64,000 nt of DNA, from contig NZ_PXNO01000021.1 in the NCBI RefSeq assembly GCF_003007715.1, positions 434,001-498,000 of the forward strand, in the 5' to 3' direction. The notes beneath the pieces are model-generated. The model saw nothing but the letters and a program-made list of their open reading frames with translations, was not told the DNA's origin and made no database searches. This DNA is from Marinobacter shengliensis. Its GTDB lineage: Bacteria > Pseudomonadota > Gammaproteobacteria > Pseudomonadales > Oleiphilaceae. Shown here piece by piece: positions 36,366 to 46,590 of this stretch; position 1 is the stretch's first letter; each line of letters begins with the position of its first letter. Position numbers and translations under genes: made by a program.

Positions 36366-38027
36366 ATGCCGTCCAGACCCGATTGGAACATGCAGCCGCC
36401 GGTTACTCGCTACCCTGGTGGCGCCGATACTACCCGCCAGCCGGGCTTCTGCGTGAATATCCGGCCACCTTCTAGGGAGGCTGAACCGCTGTCGCCGACC
36501 TTCGCTACCTTGCTTGAACGCGCATTTCCGGAACCGGCCTTTGGTATCTTACCGAAACCGCCGGCTCACCCGGTTGGCCCCGAGCCCTGGCTGGAATGGC
36601 TCGGGTATTGGTACCATCGGGTGATTCGATGCGCCGGTTTACCGGTATTCGACACGCCAAAAGCACTGTCATCGCCGGATAAGCCCCAGTATTACCGGAT
36701 GTATTGCCCAGCCTATGAGGGTACCGAGAACGCCAGCTTGTCACTTTTGAAGTGGCTGTTGACGGTTTCCATGGCGCCGCAAACCGACACCCTGATGCGT
36801 GAGGCAATGAACAGCCTTGAGGCACTGATGAAATCACTGGCGGCCGGTGCTCCAACCTCCGCCAATACCCTGCGCTTCCTGTTCGCGGCGTTCGAGGCAC
36901 GGCTGCCCGTCGTCAGCCTGGGCCACCACATGTTCCAGATCGGCATCGGGGCATCCGGCGTCTGGCTGGACAGTTCGTTTACCTCTGGAACGTCGGTTAT
37001 GTCGGCCAATCTGGTGCGCAATAAAGGGGCTACCAGCGACTTTCTGGCCAAAGCGGGTATTCCGGTGCCCAAGCAGGCGCTGATCACTGACGAGAGCCAG
37101 CTGAAGCATGCTGCAGAGGCTCTGGGGTTTCCATTGGTCTGCAAGCCGGCGGACCTGGACGGTGGCCAGGGCGTTCATCTGCATTTGGAAGACCTGCCTT
37201 CACTGGTGAAGGCTTACCGGCAGTGCCGGGAGCTGAGCAAACAGGTGCTGGTTCAGCCCCAGGTGCAGGGCCGGGATTACCGGTTAACGGTGTATGCGGG
37301 GGAGTGTGTCTGGGCGATCGAACGGGTTCCGGCTCGAGTGATTGGCAATGGCAAGGATACCGTGGCGGCCCTGATCGACCATGAAAACGCCCGGCCAGAG
37401 CGCTCAGGCACCGGTCACAGCCCGCTCAAATCACTGCCAAGTGTGGACGCCGCCAAAGACCTGCTAAAAGCTCAAAGCCTTAAGCCCACCAGCGTGCCTG
37501 AAAAAGGGCATATCGTTGCCCTGTCGCATTTACCGAATGTCGCTGCCGGTGGCCAGCCCGTACCCATATTCTCCGAAGTGCACCCGGACAATGCCGAGCT
37601 GGCCGCCAGAGTGGCGCGCCTGTGCCGGCTGGACCTGGTAGGCATCGACCTGATTATGCCAGACATTCGACGGTCCTGGCGTGATACCTGCGCCTGGGTG
37701 ATCGAAGTGAACGCGCAGCCAGATATTGGCCAGACCACCGCTGGCCACCTGTACGGCGAATTGCTCGAAAGAATGCTGCCGGAGACGCAGGTTGAGATTC
37801 GCTACGTTGAGGGCCGGGAGAATGATACTTGGGGCCTGGAGGACAGGGTGAGTTGTCAGGCGCGTTTGTGGAATGGGCTAGGCTGGCAGCCAGTGCCGGA
37901 GAAGCAGGCAGAACGGGTTGCCTGGGCACGGCAGTGCCTTCTGGATGATGAGTGCCGGGGTATATGGCTGGATAAAGAAAGCTGGGAATGGTTCAGGCAA
38001 GCCGCCACGGATCTTGCGATCCGGTGA
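36366..38027 (+). CDS. ATP-grasp ligase, cyanophycin synthetase-like
   Basis: Protein of 553 residues. Residues 1-200 match no family I recognise. Residues 215-460 are an ATP-grasp core similar to the central domain of CphA: VRNKGATSDFLAKAGIPVPK, FPLVCKPADLDGGQGVHLHL with Lys260, VQGRDYRLTVYAG, ARVIGNGKDTV, and the metal-binding WVIEVNAQPDIG near 445-455. Such enzymes join a carboxylate to an amine using ATP. There is no Mur-ligase C-terminal domain, so it is not cyanophycin synthetase itself. Translationally coupled to the methyltransferase. The product is unknown. Confidence 0.8.
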   Translation: MPSRPDWNMQPPVTRYPGGADTTRQPGFCVNIRPPSREAEPLSPTFATLLERAFPEPAFGILPKPPAHPVGPEPWLEWLGYWYHRVIRCAGLPVFDTPKALSSPDKPQYYRMYCPAYEGTENASLSLLKWLLTVSMAPQTDTLMREAMNSLEALMKSLAAGAPTSANTLRFLFAAFEARLPVVSLGHHMFQIGIGASGVWLDSSFTSGTSVMSANLVRNKGATSDFLAKAGIPVPKQALITDESQLKHAAEALGFPLVCKPADLDGGQGVHLHLEDLPSLVKAYRQCRELSKQVLVQPQVQGRDYRLTVYAGECVWAIERVPARVIGNGKDTVAALIDHENARPERSGTGHSPLKSLPSVDAAKDLLKAQSLKPTSVPEKGHIVALSHLPNVAAGGQPVPIFSEVHPDNAELAARVARLCRLDLVGIDLIMPDIRRSWRDTCAWVIEVNAQPDIGQTTAGHLYGELLERMLPETQVEIRYVEGRENDTWGLEDRVSCQARLWNGLGWQPVPEKQAERVAWARQCLLDDECRGIWLDKESWEWFRQAATDLAIR

Positions 38028-38047
38028 CGGCTTTAGAAAAGCTAATG

Positions 38048-39511
38048 TCAGACCGGGTTGAAGTACTGTGCGCCACCGAGACCGGGTAATGGAATAAACT
38101 TGGTCGGGCCATTATCGCCATTGCGACAGGCCGCATCGTGGCTATCGGTGGATATGGCTGACGCTGGGTCGCGGTCGGTTTGAGTATTGGTCTCATCCAC
38201 GTACACGCGAGTCGTTTCCTGCGAATTGCCGTCCAGAAGGAAACTGATACCGGCTACCAGGGGGGCGCTGGGTGTAGAGGAATAGCCAATCGTGGCATCG
38301 GTTGGGCAATCCAGTCGCGCTTGGTCTGATCTGCCTCGCAGGAAGCTCGCTTCGCTTCCGACAAACTCGAAGTCTGCAGTAATGAACTTATCATTGCCAC
38401 CGTTCGACAGGGTTTCGATAAAGAGCGTTTTGGCATCCTCACCACTACCGAATACGATAGAGGTAGTTTCGGCATTTTCATCACCGCGGTAGGGTGATTC
38501 GACATACAATTTGTAGATGTCATCTGGCGTGTTGTTACCCAATTCAGTAGGGGCTACAAAAACAGACGCAAAGTTGTTGAATTTCACCTGCGATGCCGTG
38601 CCACCATTGGGTGTGGTAATGATTCTCAGGCTCGGCGCATCAAAGGCATACATGCCTTTAAAGTTATTATCGGCTAAGCGCTGTTTGAAAAACCGGCTAC
38701 GATTTGGATTGGCGTACTCAAAACTGTTCAGCGCATTTTGTTGTGCTTGGGAAAACTCTCCAAAGACGTGAGTGTCGGTAAAACCAAACGCTAAATTGTA
38801 GTTATTGTTGTTAAGGGTGATGTCGACCGGCGTGCTTTCTTCACGACCGCCGTTGCCGAAACTGAAGAAGAAATTATCCATGATAATCTGGCTTCTGCCG
38901 TTGTCGCCACTGCTTTCACCAACCCATTCTCTAATGAGGCTGACTTCACCATTAATCGTTGCGACGACGGTGCTTGAATCGGCCGGGTCGACGAGCTCAC
39001 AATCATTGAACAGTAGAAGGGCACTTTCTCTGAAGAGTGCTGCGGTACTGGTGCTGTTCGGGTATGCCCCAAGTTCTGCTTCGTTATTCGCAACAGCTTT
39101 GAACGCCACGTAAAAGGAATTGTCGGGTATGTCCACGGCTGGGTTAGAGGGTGTTGCTACGTCGCCAAAGTTGCTCGCGCCACATCTAAAGTTGGTGAAG
39201 TCATCTTTATTTATCCAAAACGAAAGCCTTTCTGTACTCGACGTAGAGGTACCCTCAATGAACTGCTGGCGTAAGAGGTTATACAACTCGACCGGGAACG
39301 CCTGCTCTGGCAGCCCTTTCATCTCATCCAGCGCCGTCGCCGGATCCTGGCTAAACGCAAACGCGGCCGGGAAGGTTGGCTCATCCGGCGTCGTGTCCTC
39401 ATCCGTCTGTTGATTGCCAGAGGAACTGGAACCACCGCAACCCACCAGCGCCAGTGAGGTGGTTAAAACTGCTAAACCCAGGAGATTCTTCTTCGTATTC
39501 ATGGTCGACAT
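38048..39511 (-). CDS. Hypothetical secreted lipoprotein
   Basis: Lipoprotein of 487 residues with lipobox LVGC (Cys25 from the first ATG) followed by a Ser/Thr/Asp-rich linker (GGSSSSGNQQTDEDTTPDEP). The remainder is rich in Asn, Phe and Gly with no domain I recognise; stretches such as DNFFFSFGNGG and ITLNNNNYNLAFGFTD suggest beta structure. It contains several Cys, including two near the C-terminus. It is convergent with the ATP-grasp gene, 20 bases away, and carries upstream the same 22-bp motif as that operon, so both may be controlled together. ATG 39502 is an alternative start. Confidence 0.7.
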   Translation of the reverse strand: MSTMNTKKNLLGLAVLTTSLALVGCGGSSSSGNQQTDEDTTPDEPTFPAAFAFSQDPATALDEMKGLPEQAFPVELYNLLRQQFIEGTSTSSTERLSFWINKDDFTNFRCGASNFGDVATPSNPAVDIPDNSFYVAFKAVANNEAELGAYPNSTSTAALFRESALLLFNDCELVDPADSSTVVATINGEVSLIREWVGESSGDNGRSQIIMDNFFFSFGNGGREESTPVDITLNNNNYNLAFGFTDTHVFGEFSQAQQNALNSFEYANPNRSRFFKQRLADNNFKGMYAFDAPSLRIITTPNGGTASQVKFNNFASVFVAPTELGNNTPDDIYKLYVESPYRGDENAETTSIVFGSGEDAKTLFIETLSNGGNDKFITADFEFVGSEASFLRGRSDQARLDCPTDATIGYSSTPSAPLVAGISFLLDGNSQETTRVYVDETNTQTDRDPASAISTDSHDAACRNGDNGPTKFIPLPGLGGAQYFNPV

Positions 39512-39566
39512 CCATTCTGATCACGGGATTAAGTACCCGAACAGAGTAGGAGAGCGACACAATCGG

Positions 39567-39588
39567 AGCATCTACCATCTGGTATAAA
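39567..39588 (-). promoter_or_regulatory. Shared dyad motif, copy 2 (lipoprotein gene)
   Basis: Identical over 22 bases to the motif at 35522-35543, with the TACCATCTGGTA dyad at 39573-39584. It lies 56 bases before the lipoprotein start and reads towards that gene in the same sense as copy 1 reads towards the methyltransferase operon. A possible -10 (TACTCT) lies about 18 bases further on, which would put the motif near -35, as for an activator. Confidence 0.65.
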
Positions 39589-39701
39589 AGTTGAGTTCTT
39601 CAGGGAAAAAAGTTGTAAAAGTATGCAAAACGCGGAAGTTTGCCAGCCAAGGTGGGCGACGAATGTTAAGCGAATGGGGATCTGGTGTGAACTTGAGGAA
39701 G

Positions 39702-39736
39702 TGGTGGGCCCACCTGGACCCGAGCCAGCGACCAAA
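39702..39736 (-). repeat. tRNA 3'-end remnant, distal copy
   Basis: Matches the 3' 35 bases of the CAU tRNA at 41048-41082 with three mismatches and the same orientation, including the CCA end. It looks like the distal attachment site of an element that integrated into the tRNA gene. Confidence 0.75.
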
Positions 39737-39806
39737 ATTCAAGTGCGGCCGATTCAACGAATCCGACGCCCCCTTAGTCCAGGGCCCTTTGGCCTAAATG
39801 GTATCT

Positions 39807-40184
39807 TCAGGCAGCGGTTTTATCGAGACCGCGCTTGTAGTGCCGGGTTTGGAAGGGGAGTAGGGCTTTCATAAACGGCCTGAGATCGTGATCGAGCCCC
39901 CAGGATTGGGCCAGCCCGTCGACACGGGCCCGGGACAAACGTTCAGGAAGGCTCGCCTTCGCATCAGAGGCGACGGTTTGCAGTTCCTTCTTCTGTTCGG
40001 CACTCAGGCAGTTGAACCTGGATAAACGGTCAACCAGATAGCCGGCCAGGCGTCGCTCTTCCTGGGGCAACCCTGAAAGCGTCGGGACATAGCCCTGATG
40101 CCAGACTTCAAGGGCTGCTTTTACAACCTCTTGGTCTGTCACACGGTCGAGTCCTTTGTGTGCGACGTTAAGTAAGGAAGTCAT
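39807..40184 (-). CDS. Hypothetical helical protein, partner of nucleotidyltransferase gene
   Basis: Unrecognised protein of 125 residues, mostly predicted helix (VTDQEVVKAALEVWHQGYVP, EERRLAGYLVDRLSRF). No signal peptide, membrane segment or catalytic motif stands out. It starts 16 bases after the nucleotidyltransferase stop, so the pair is one transcript. It sits inside the segment bounded by tRNA 3'-end copies. By position it might be an antitoxin or partner for the nucleotidyltransferase, but sequence alone does not show this. Confidence 0.6.
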   Translation of the reverse strand: MTSLLNVAHKGLDRVTDQEVVKAALEVWHQGYVPTLSGLPQEERRLAGYLVDRLSRFNCLSAEQKKELQTVASDAKASLPERLSRARVDGLAQSWGLDHDLRPFMKALLPFQTRHYKRGLDKTAA

Positions 40185-40200
40185 GAAATATCCGCGTTGA

Positions 40201-40785
40201 TCACTTTGTATACGTTTTTATAACGTGGGTGATATTCCCTGTCAATCTGTCGAGGTTGCCGGGAAAGTACTTACGGGTCTCCTCGGCGCGGTATTTGAAC
40301 TCCTCGATGGAGAGTCCATGGTCAAACAGCGTGTGTATATCATCGATGTCCTGGTCTCCATAGCGCCCGAGTTTCGAAACAGCCAGGTCCACTTTTTGAA
40401 CCAGGTAGACCCAGACCGGTGAGTCTTCCTCGTTCCAGTTAAGCCAAATGGCGTCTTCCTGGTAATCCTCATGTAGCGGTGCGAGGGTCGGAGTGAAATT
40501 CGGATCGAATACGATAGATGAAGGGCCGGTTTCCGGATCATCAAAAAAGACTTCATCCAGGGCAAGAACCAGCTCATTTGGAGAAATCCTGTCCATCGCT
40601 TCGAGCTCTATATCCAGGTCACTGCTACCACGAGCGTTAGTATGGAGATGGAGAGCACAGCCGCCGAAAATATACGCCTTACAGCTACCAGGCTTGGCCC
40701 CTCGGTCTTCCAGGAAGTCAGCCAGGTTATCGAACATTTCGAAAATGGCCTTCGCCATTGGTGTGTCCCTGTATATTTCGGTCAT
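40201..40785 (-). CDS. Nucleotidyltransferase-fold protein (DUF6036/AbiEii-like)
   Basis: Protein of 194 residues with a minimal nucleotidyltransferase signature: FGGCALHLHTN (Gly41, Gly42) followed by SSDLDIEL (Ser54, Asp56, Asp58), and a later KVDLAVSKLGRYGDQDIDDI stretch resembling the Lys and kDlxD part of AbiEii-like enzymes. Members of this superfamily act as toxins or phage-defence effectors that modify tRNA, though others do not. First gene of a two-gene unit lying between tRNA 3'-end copies, which suggests it is mobile cargo. Confidence 0.65.
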   Translation of the reverse strand: MTEIYRDTPMAKAIFEMFDNLADFLEDRGAKPGSCKAYIFGGCALHLHTNARGSSDLDIELEAMDRISPNELVLALDEVFFDDPETGPSSIVFDPNFTPTLAPLHEDYQEDAIWLNWNEEDSPVWVYLVQKVDLAVSKLGRYGDQDIDDIHTLFDHGLSIEEFKYRAEETRKYFPGNLDRLTGNITHVIKTYTK

Positions 40786-40926
40786 GGATACCCCCGTATA
40801 TCAGCCTGGAAGCATAACAGAACCTCAGAGTCGTATCGTCTAGGTTAGCCGTAAAAAGCGCCGCTGACGTTTGGTTGACACGTAACGGGGAGAGGGTTAT
40901 CAGAAGTGATGTAACTGCTTGAAGTA

Positions 40927-40942
40927 TGGTGGGCCCACCTGG
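40927..40942 (-). repeat. tRNA 3'-end remnant, proximal short copy
   Basis: Sixteen bases identical to the 3' terminus of the CAU tRNA (CCAGGTGGGCCCACCA on the minus strand). It lies 121 bases beyond the intact tRNA. With the copy at 39702 it divides the downstream region into two segments. Confidence 0.65.
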
Positions 40943-41047
40943 GCGAAGCAGGATAAAGCGGAAGCGAAGCTTTCGCCCTGCGAAGCGACAGAAATCTGTG
41001 ATTTCTGGCTGGAATAGTCCGATGAGGTTCAGCGCGACTGAAAGGAG

Positions 41048-41124
41048 TGGTGGGCCCACCTGGACTCGAACCAGGGACCAAAGGATTATGAGTCCTCTGC
41101 TCTAACCAACTGAGCTATAGGCCC
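41048..41124 (-). tRNA. tRNA with CAU anticodon, probably tRNA-Ile2 (lysidine type)
   Basis: A full 77-nt cloverleaf including encoded CCA: acceptor GGGCCTA with TGGGCCC, D arm with AGCTCAGTTGGTTAGAGC, anticodon loop CTCATAA in stem AGGA/TCCT, and T arm CTGGTTCGAGTCCAG. Anticodon CAU could be elongator Met or Ile2. The C4-G69 and C5-G68 pairs match E. coli tRNA-Ile2 rather than tRNA-Met, so Ile2 is favoured but not certain. Copies of its 3' end lie at 40927 and 39702. Confidence 0.85.
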
Positions 41125-41184
41125 TAAAAGGGAAGCGGGCGCCATTATACCCACGAGGGGTGGCGCCCGCTACTGTCTTGCGGA

Positions 41185-43032
<1,848 letters not shown>

Positions 43033-43182
43033 AGACACCCTGTGAACTCGCTTTTAAAGAGGAAAAAAGTTAAACAGCCATTATAGCTGCCGCGTATCTG
43101 CTGTGCCACCGAATGGTTAGATGGTGATCAGTGGCGTCAGTTTCAAGTGGTCATGCCCCAGCAACGGGATATAACGCAGATT

Positions 43183-44919
43183 TCAATCTACGTTGCCCTT
43201 GCTGAGCGTTCTCAGCTCTTCCCGCTGTTCCGGGGTGAGCGTGGCCAGATTCCGGAGCAGGGTTGCCAGTCTTTGCTGGCGCGCGGCCTCTTCGTTCGGG
43301 CTCAGCAGTTCTCTGGCGGCTGCCAGTATGCTTTCCCGGGCCGGTATGTGCTCCAGTCCATCAAACAGGTTGTAGAACCTGTCTCTGGCCTGTTTGTCCG
43401 TTGCCAGCCCCGAGACTAATGCCTTGCGGGTACTGATATTCTGTTCCATCAGCCAGCGGGCGAACCGCCCGGCCTGCTCCAGCTGGCGGTTGCTGTCAGC
43501 CAATGTTTTGACTTCCGCCGCCATTTCCGGTGCTTCCAGTAGTGCCAGGCAAAGCGTGCTGTCTTTGCTCAGCTTCACATCTATCCGTTCTTCTGTCGGC
43601 CGGTTCTGCCGTTCGCCGCGCCATCCGCGGGCTTTGAAGTCATTGCCTTTGGGCAGTTCCTGCCAGGGCTTCCGGCCGCCACATAGACGCATCATTTCGT
43701 GCCACATGGCGTCCCGCAGTGTGCTGCGGGGCATCTTGTTCAGAAGCGGTTCTGCACGGGCTCTCAGTTCACCCCGGTGTTCCGGCAGCTCCAGGTTCAA
43801 ACCCTCGCTCTGCCGGTCGAACAGGTAACGCGACAGGGGCGTTGCCGCCTCAATCCGCTCCCTGAAGGCGTCTGCGCCTTCCTTCCGGATCAGTGTGTCC
43901 GGGTCTTCACCCTGTGGCAGCATCAGAAACTGCAGATGCAGGCCGTCGGCCATCAGTTCCAGGGCGTTCTCCATGGCGCGGTCTGCAGCACGGAAACCGG
44001 CCTGATCGCCATCAAAGCAGAACACAATGTGCCGGACTTGCCTTAGCAGGGCGGTCAGGCTGTCCTGGTTGGTTGCGGTGCCCAGGGTTGCAACGGCATC
44101 GTGTATGCCGTGCTGGGCCAACGCGATCACGTCCATGTAGCCTTCAACCACCAGCAGTTTGTCTAGCTGGCGGATGGCTTGCCGGGCCTCATAAAGGCCG
44201 TAGATCTCTCGGCTTTTATGAAACACATCCGACTCCGGGGAGTTGATGTATTTGGCCTTGTCGTCTCCAAGGGTTCGGCCGCCAAAGGCCACCGTTTTGC
44301 CCCGGGTGTTCCGGATCGGAAACATCACCCGATTGCGGAACAGATCTCTTGGCCGGCCGTACTTGTCTGAAACCGTTTTGGTTTCCAGTAATGGCTCTTT
44401 CAGGTCTTTCGGCGCCGCGTCAAAAAGCGCCGTTCCGGTGCCGGGCGCAAAGCCGATCTGGTACTGCTCGATGATGGCATCGTCCAGGCCGCGCTGTTTC
44501 AGGTAGTCCCGAGCGTAGGCGCCTTGCTGGCTGCCCAGAGCCGAGTGGTAGAAGCGGCTGGCGAAATCCAGGGCGTCGGTCAGGGATCTGGCCTGCTGCA
44601 TTTCCTGGCGCGCGGCTTTATCATAGGGCACCTCAAGACCTGCCCGTTTGGCCAGCTCTTCGACAGCCTCGGTAAAGCCAAGCCCCTCGAATTCGCGGAT
44701 AAAGCTGATGGCATCACCATGAGCGCCGCACCCGAAACAGTGGTAAAAGCCTTTATCTGGCCGAACGTTGAACGACGGTGTTTTTTCGTCGTGAAACGGA
44801 CAACAGGCCTTGTAGTTGGCGCCAGCCTTTTTGAGGGTGATGCGGCTACCGATCAGCTCTGCCAGATCAATCCGATCAAGCAGGTCTTCAACAAATCGTT
44901 GAGGGATCAGTCCGCTCAT
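43183..44919 (-). CDS. dnaG: DNA primase
   Basis: Primase of 578 residues that lays RNA primers at the replication fork. The N-terminal zinc-binding domain shows CCPFHDEKTPSF and CFGCGAHG. The TOPRIM domain is present (LLVVEGYMDVIALAQHGI; FCFDGDQAG). The C-terminal part binds DnaB helicase. The length is close to E. coli DnaG and shorter than some Pseudomonas forms. Downstream of rpsU, from which it is separated by a terminator. Confidence 0.97.
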   Translation of the reverse strand: MSGLIPQRFVEDLLDRIDLAELIGSRITLKKAGANYKACCPFHDEKTPSFNVRPDKGFYHCFGCGAHGDAISFIREFEGLGFTEAVEELAKRAGLEVPYDKAARQEMQQARSLTDALDFASRFYHSALGSQQGAYARDYLKQRGLDDAIIEQYQIGFAPGTGTALFDAAPKDLKEPLLETKTVSDKYGRPRDLFRNRVMFPIRNTRGKTVAFGGRTLGDDKAKYINSPESDVFHKSREIYGLYEARQAIRQLDKLLVVEGYMDVIALAQHGIHDAVATLGTATNQDSLTALLRQVRHIVFCFDGDQAGFRAADRAMENALELMADGLHLQFLMLPQGEDPDTLIRKEGADAFRERIEAATPLSRYLFDRQSEGLNLELPEHRGELRARAEPLLNKMPRSTLRDAMWHEMMRLCGGRKPWQELPKGNDFKARGWRGERQNRPTEERIDVKLSKDSTLCLALLEAPEMAAEVKTLADSNRQLEQAGRFARWLMEQNISTRKALVSGLATDKQARDRFYNLFDGLEHIPARESILAAARELLSPNEEAARQQRLATLLRNLATLTPEQREELRTLSKGNVD

Positions 44920-44972
44920 GGTGGCTCCACTTCAGTCGGGGTGCCTGATACAAACCGGTATTCGCCATAGCC

Positions 44973-45008
44973 AAAAATGCCGCCGAAGCCAGGCCTCGGC
45001 GGCATTTT
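44973..45008. terminator. Terminator between rpsU and dnaG
   Basis: An imperfect 15-bp stem, ATGCCGCCGAAGCC with GGCCTCGGCGGCAT, is flanked by A5 on one side and T4 on the other. It would act on rpsU transcripts on the minus strand, like the internal terminator of the E. coli rpsU-dnaG-rpoD operon. Confidence 0.8.
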
Positions 45009-45072
45009 CAGTTTGCCGGAGAAGGCGAAACGCCGTTCCGGCAATCAGTCTTGCTGTCGATGCGCGCTGAAC

Positions 45073-45288
45073 TCAGTACAGACGCTCGAACTTACGCTGC
45101 TCACGCTGAAGCTTCTTGAGATGACGCTTAACGGCGGCAGCTGCTTTACGCTTACGAACAGCGGTCGGCTTCTCGTAGTGCTCACGACGACGTACTTCAG
45201 ACAGTACACCGGCCTTCTCGCAGGAACGCTTGAAGCGACGCAGTGCTACATCAAACGGCTCATTCTCTTTCACTTTAACAGCTGGCAT
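45073..45288 (-). CDS. rpsU: 30S ribosomal protein S21
   Basis: Ribosomal protein of 71 residues, very basic, starting [20 protein letters not shown] and ending [13 protein letters not shown], essentially the Pseudomonas/E. coli sequence. It is needed for initiation at the 30S platform. First gene of the rpsU-dnaG-rpoD block and divergent from tsaD. Confidence 0.98.
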   Translation of the reverse strand: MPAVKVKENEPFDVALRRFKRSCEKAGVLSEVRRREHYEKPTAVRKRKAAAAVKRHLKKLQREQRKFERLY

Positions 45289-45522
45289 TCGAAAATCACC
45301 TACCTGATAGATTCGGTTTCAATTGGTTCCGCCGGCCTTGGCCACGCGGGCTCGATACCTGGTCAGATTGGCTAAAACTCGACCAGTGCATAATTTAGGG
45401 CGGCAATGATAGCCGTTGGATATGTTCAGGTCAATGACTGTTCAATGAAACTGCCGGAGCCTTTCGGGTTTCTGCTAAAATGCCGCCAGTTCCTCATTCC
45501 CATTTCGGACGCGGCCCAGACT

Positions 45523-46578
45523 ATGCTGATTCTTGGTATTGAAACCTCCTGTGACGAAACCGGCGTTGCCCTGTATGACACCGAGCAGGGCTTGCTGGCC
45601 CACGCGCTGTTCAGCCAGATTGCTATGCATGCGGATTATGGCGGGGTAGTGCCTGAGCTGGCGTCCCGTGACCATGTTCGCAAGCTGTTGCCGCTGTGTG
45701 ACCAGGTATTGGCCAAGGCTGGCAGGGATCGTAACGATCTTGAAGGGATAGCCTACACCGCCGGCCCCGGGCTGGTTGGGGCGCTGATGGTGGGTGGTTC
45801 CGTGGCCCATGCTCTGGGTTTCGCGCTGGGCATTCCGGTGCTGGGTGTTCACCACATGGAAGGGCATTTGCTGGCGCCAATGTTAGAAGACAATCCGCCA
45901 GCGTTTCCTTTTGTTGCTCTGTTGGTGTCCGGTGGTCACACCCAGCTGGTTCGGGTGGATGGTATCGGGCAGTACCAGATGCTGGGTGAATCGGTGGATG
46001 ACGCCGCCGGCGAAGCCTTTGATAAAACCGCCAAGATGCTCGGGCTGGATTACCCCGGAGGCCCCCGGGTGGCGGCGCTGGCGGAGAAGGGCCGGGAGGG
46101 AATCTACCGTTTTCCCCGGCCAATGACGGATCGTCCCGGGCTGGATTTCAGCTTCAGCGGTTTGAAAACGTTTACCCTGAACACGGTGAACGATGCGAAA
46201 GATAACGATGCCTTCGATGAGCAGGTAAAAGCAGACATCGCCCTGGCCTTTGAGGCGGCTGTAGTGGATACCCTGACCATCAAGTGCCGGAGGGCGCTGG
46301 AGCAAACCGGTTGCAAGCGCCTGGTTATTGCCGGTGGAGTAAGCGCCAACAAGCGGTTGCGGGCAGGGCTGGAAAAGATGACCGCGAAACTCAATGGCTC
46401 GGTGTTTTACGCCCGCCCAGAGTTCTGTACTGACAACGGCGCGATGATTGCGTATGCCGGTGCCCAGCGGCTCCAGAGCGGTCAAAGGGACGGTGAGCGC
46501 ATTGTTTCGGTGCCGCGCTGGCCGATGAATACCTTGCCGCCGGTTAACGAGCCGCGGGCGAATGGCCTGGTCGATTAA
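45523..46578 (+). CDS. tsaD: tRNA N6-threonylcarbamoyladenosine transferase TsaD
   Basis: Enzyme of 351 residues that, with TsaB and TsaE, places t6A at position 37 of ANN-decoding tRNAs. Family features include the N-terminal [18 protein letters not shown], metal-binding [10 protein letters not shown] and [11 protein letters not shown], and C-terminal [13 protein letters not shown]. The ATG at 45523 matches the conserved start; 39 upstream in-frame codons do not look coding. It is divergent from rpsU, as in Pseudomonas. Confidence 0.97.
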   Translation: MLILGIETSCDETGVALYDTEQGLLAHALFSQIAMHADYGGVVPELASRDHVRKLLPLCDQVLAKAGRDRNDLEGIAYTAGPGLVGALMVGGSVAHALGFALGIPVLGVHHMEGHLLAPMLEDNPPAFPFVALLVSGGHTQLVRVDGIGQYQMLGESVDDAAGEAFDKTAKMLGLDYPGGPRVAALAEKGREGIYRFPRPMTDRPGLDFSFSGLKTFTLNTVNDAKDNDAFDEQVKADIALAFEAAVVDTLTIKCRRALEQTGCKRLVIAGGVSANKRLRAGLEKMTAKLNGSVFYARPEFCTDNGAMIAYAGAQRLQSGQRDGERIVSVPRWPMNTLPPVNEPRANGLVD

Positions 46579-46590
46579 CCCGGCCGGGCT

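Noticed and set aside
41048..41124. Calling the CAU tRNA an elongator tRNA-Met
   Set aside because: C4-G69 and C5-G68 match tRNA-Ile2 rather than E. coli tRNA-Met. Not excluded; a tRNA model with tilS-type rules would settle it.
39702..41124. Integrase gene for the tRNA-linked island
   Set aside because: Both strands between the tRNA copies were checked; only the two small genes fit, and neither has a tyrosine recombinase motif.
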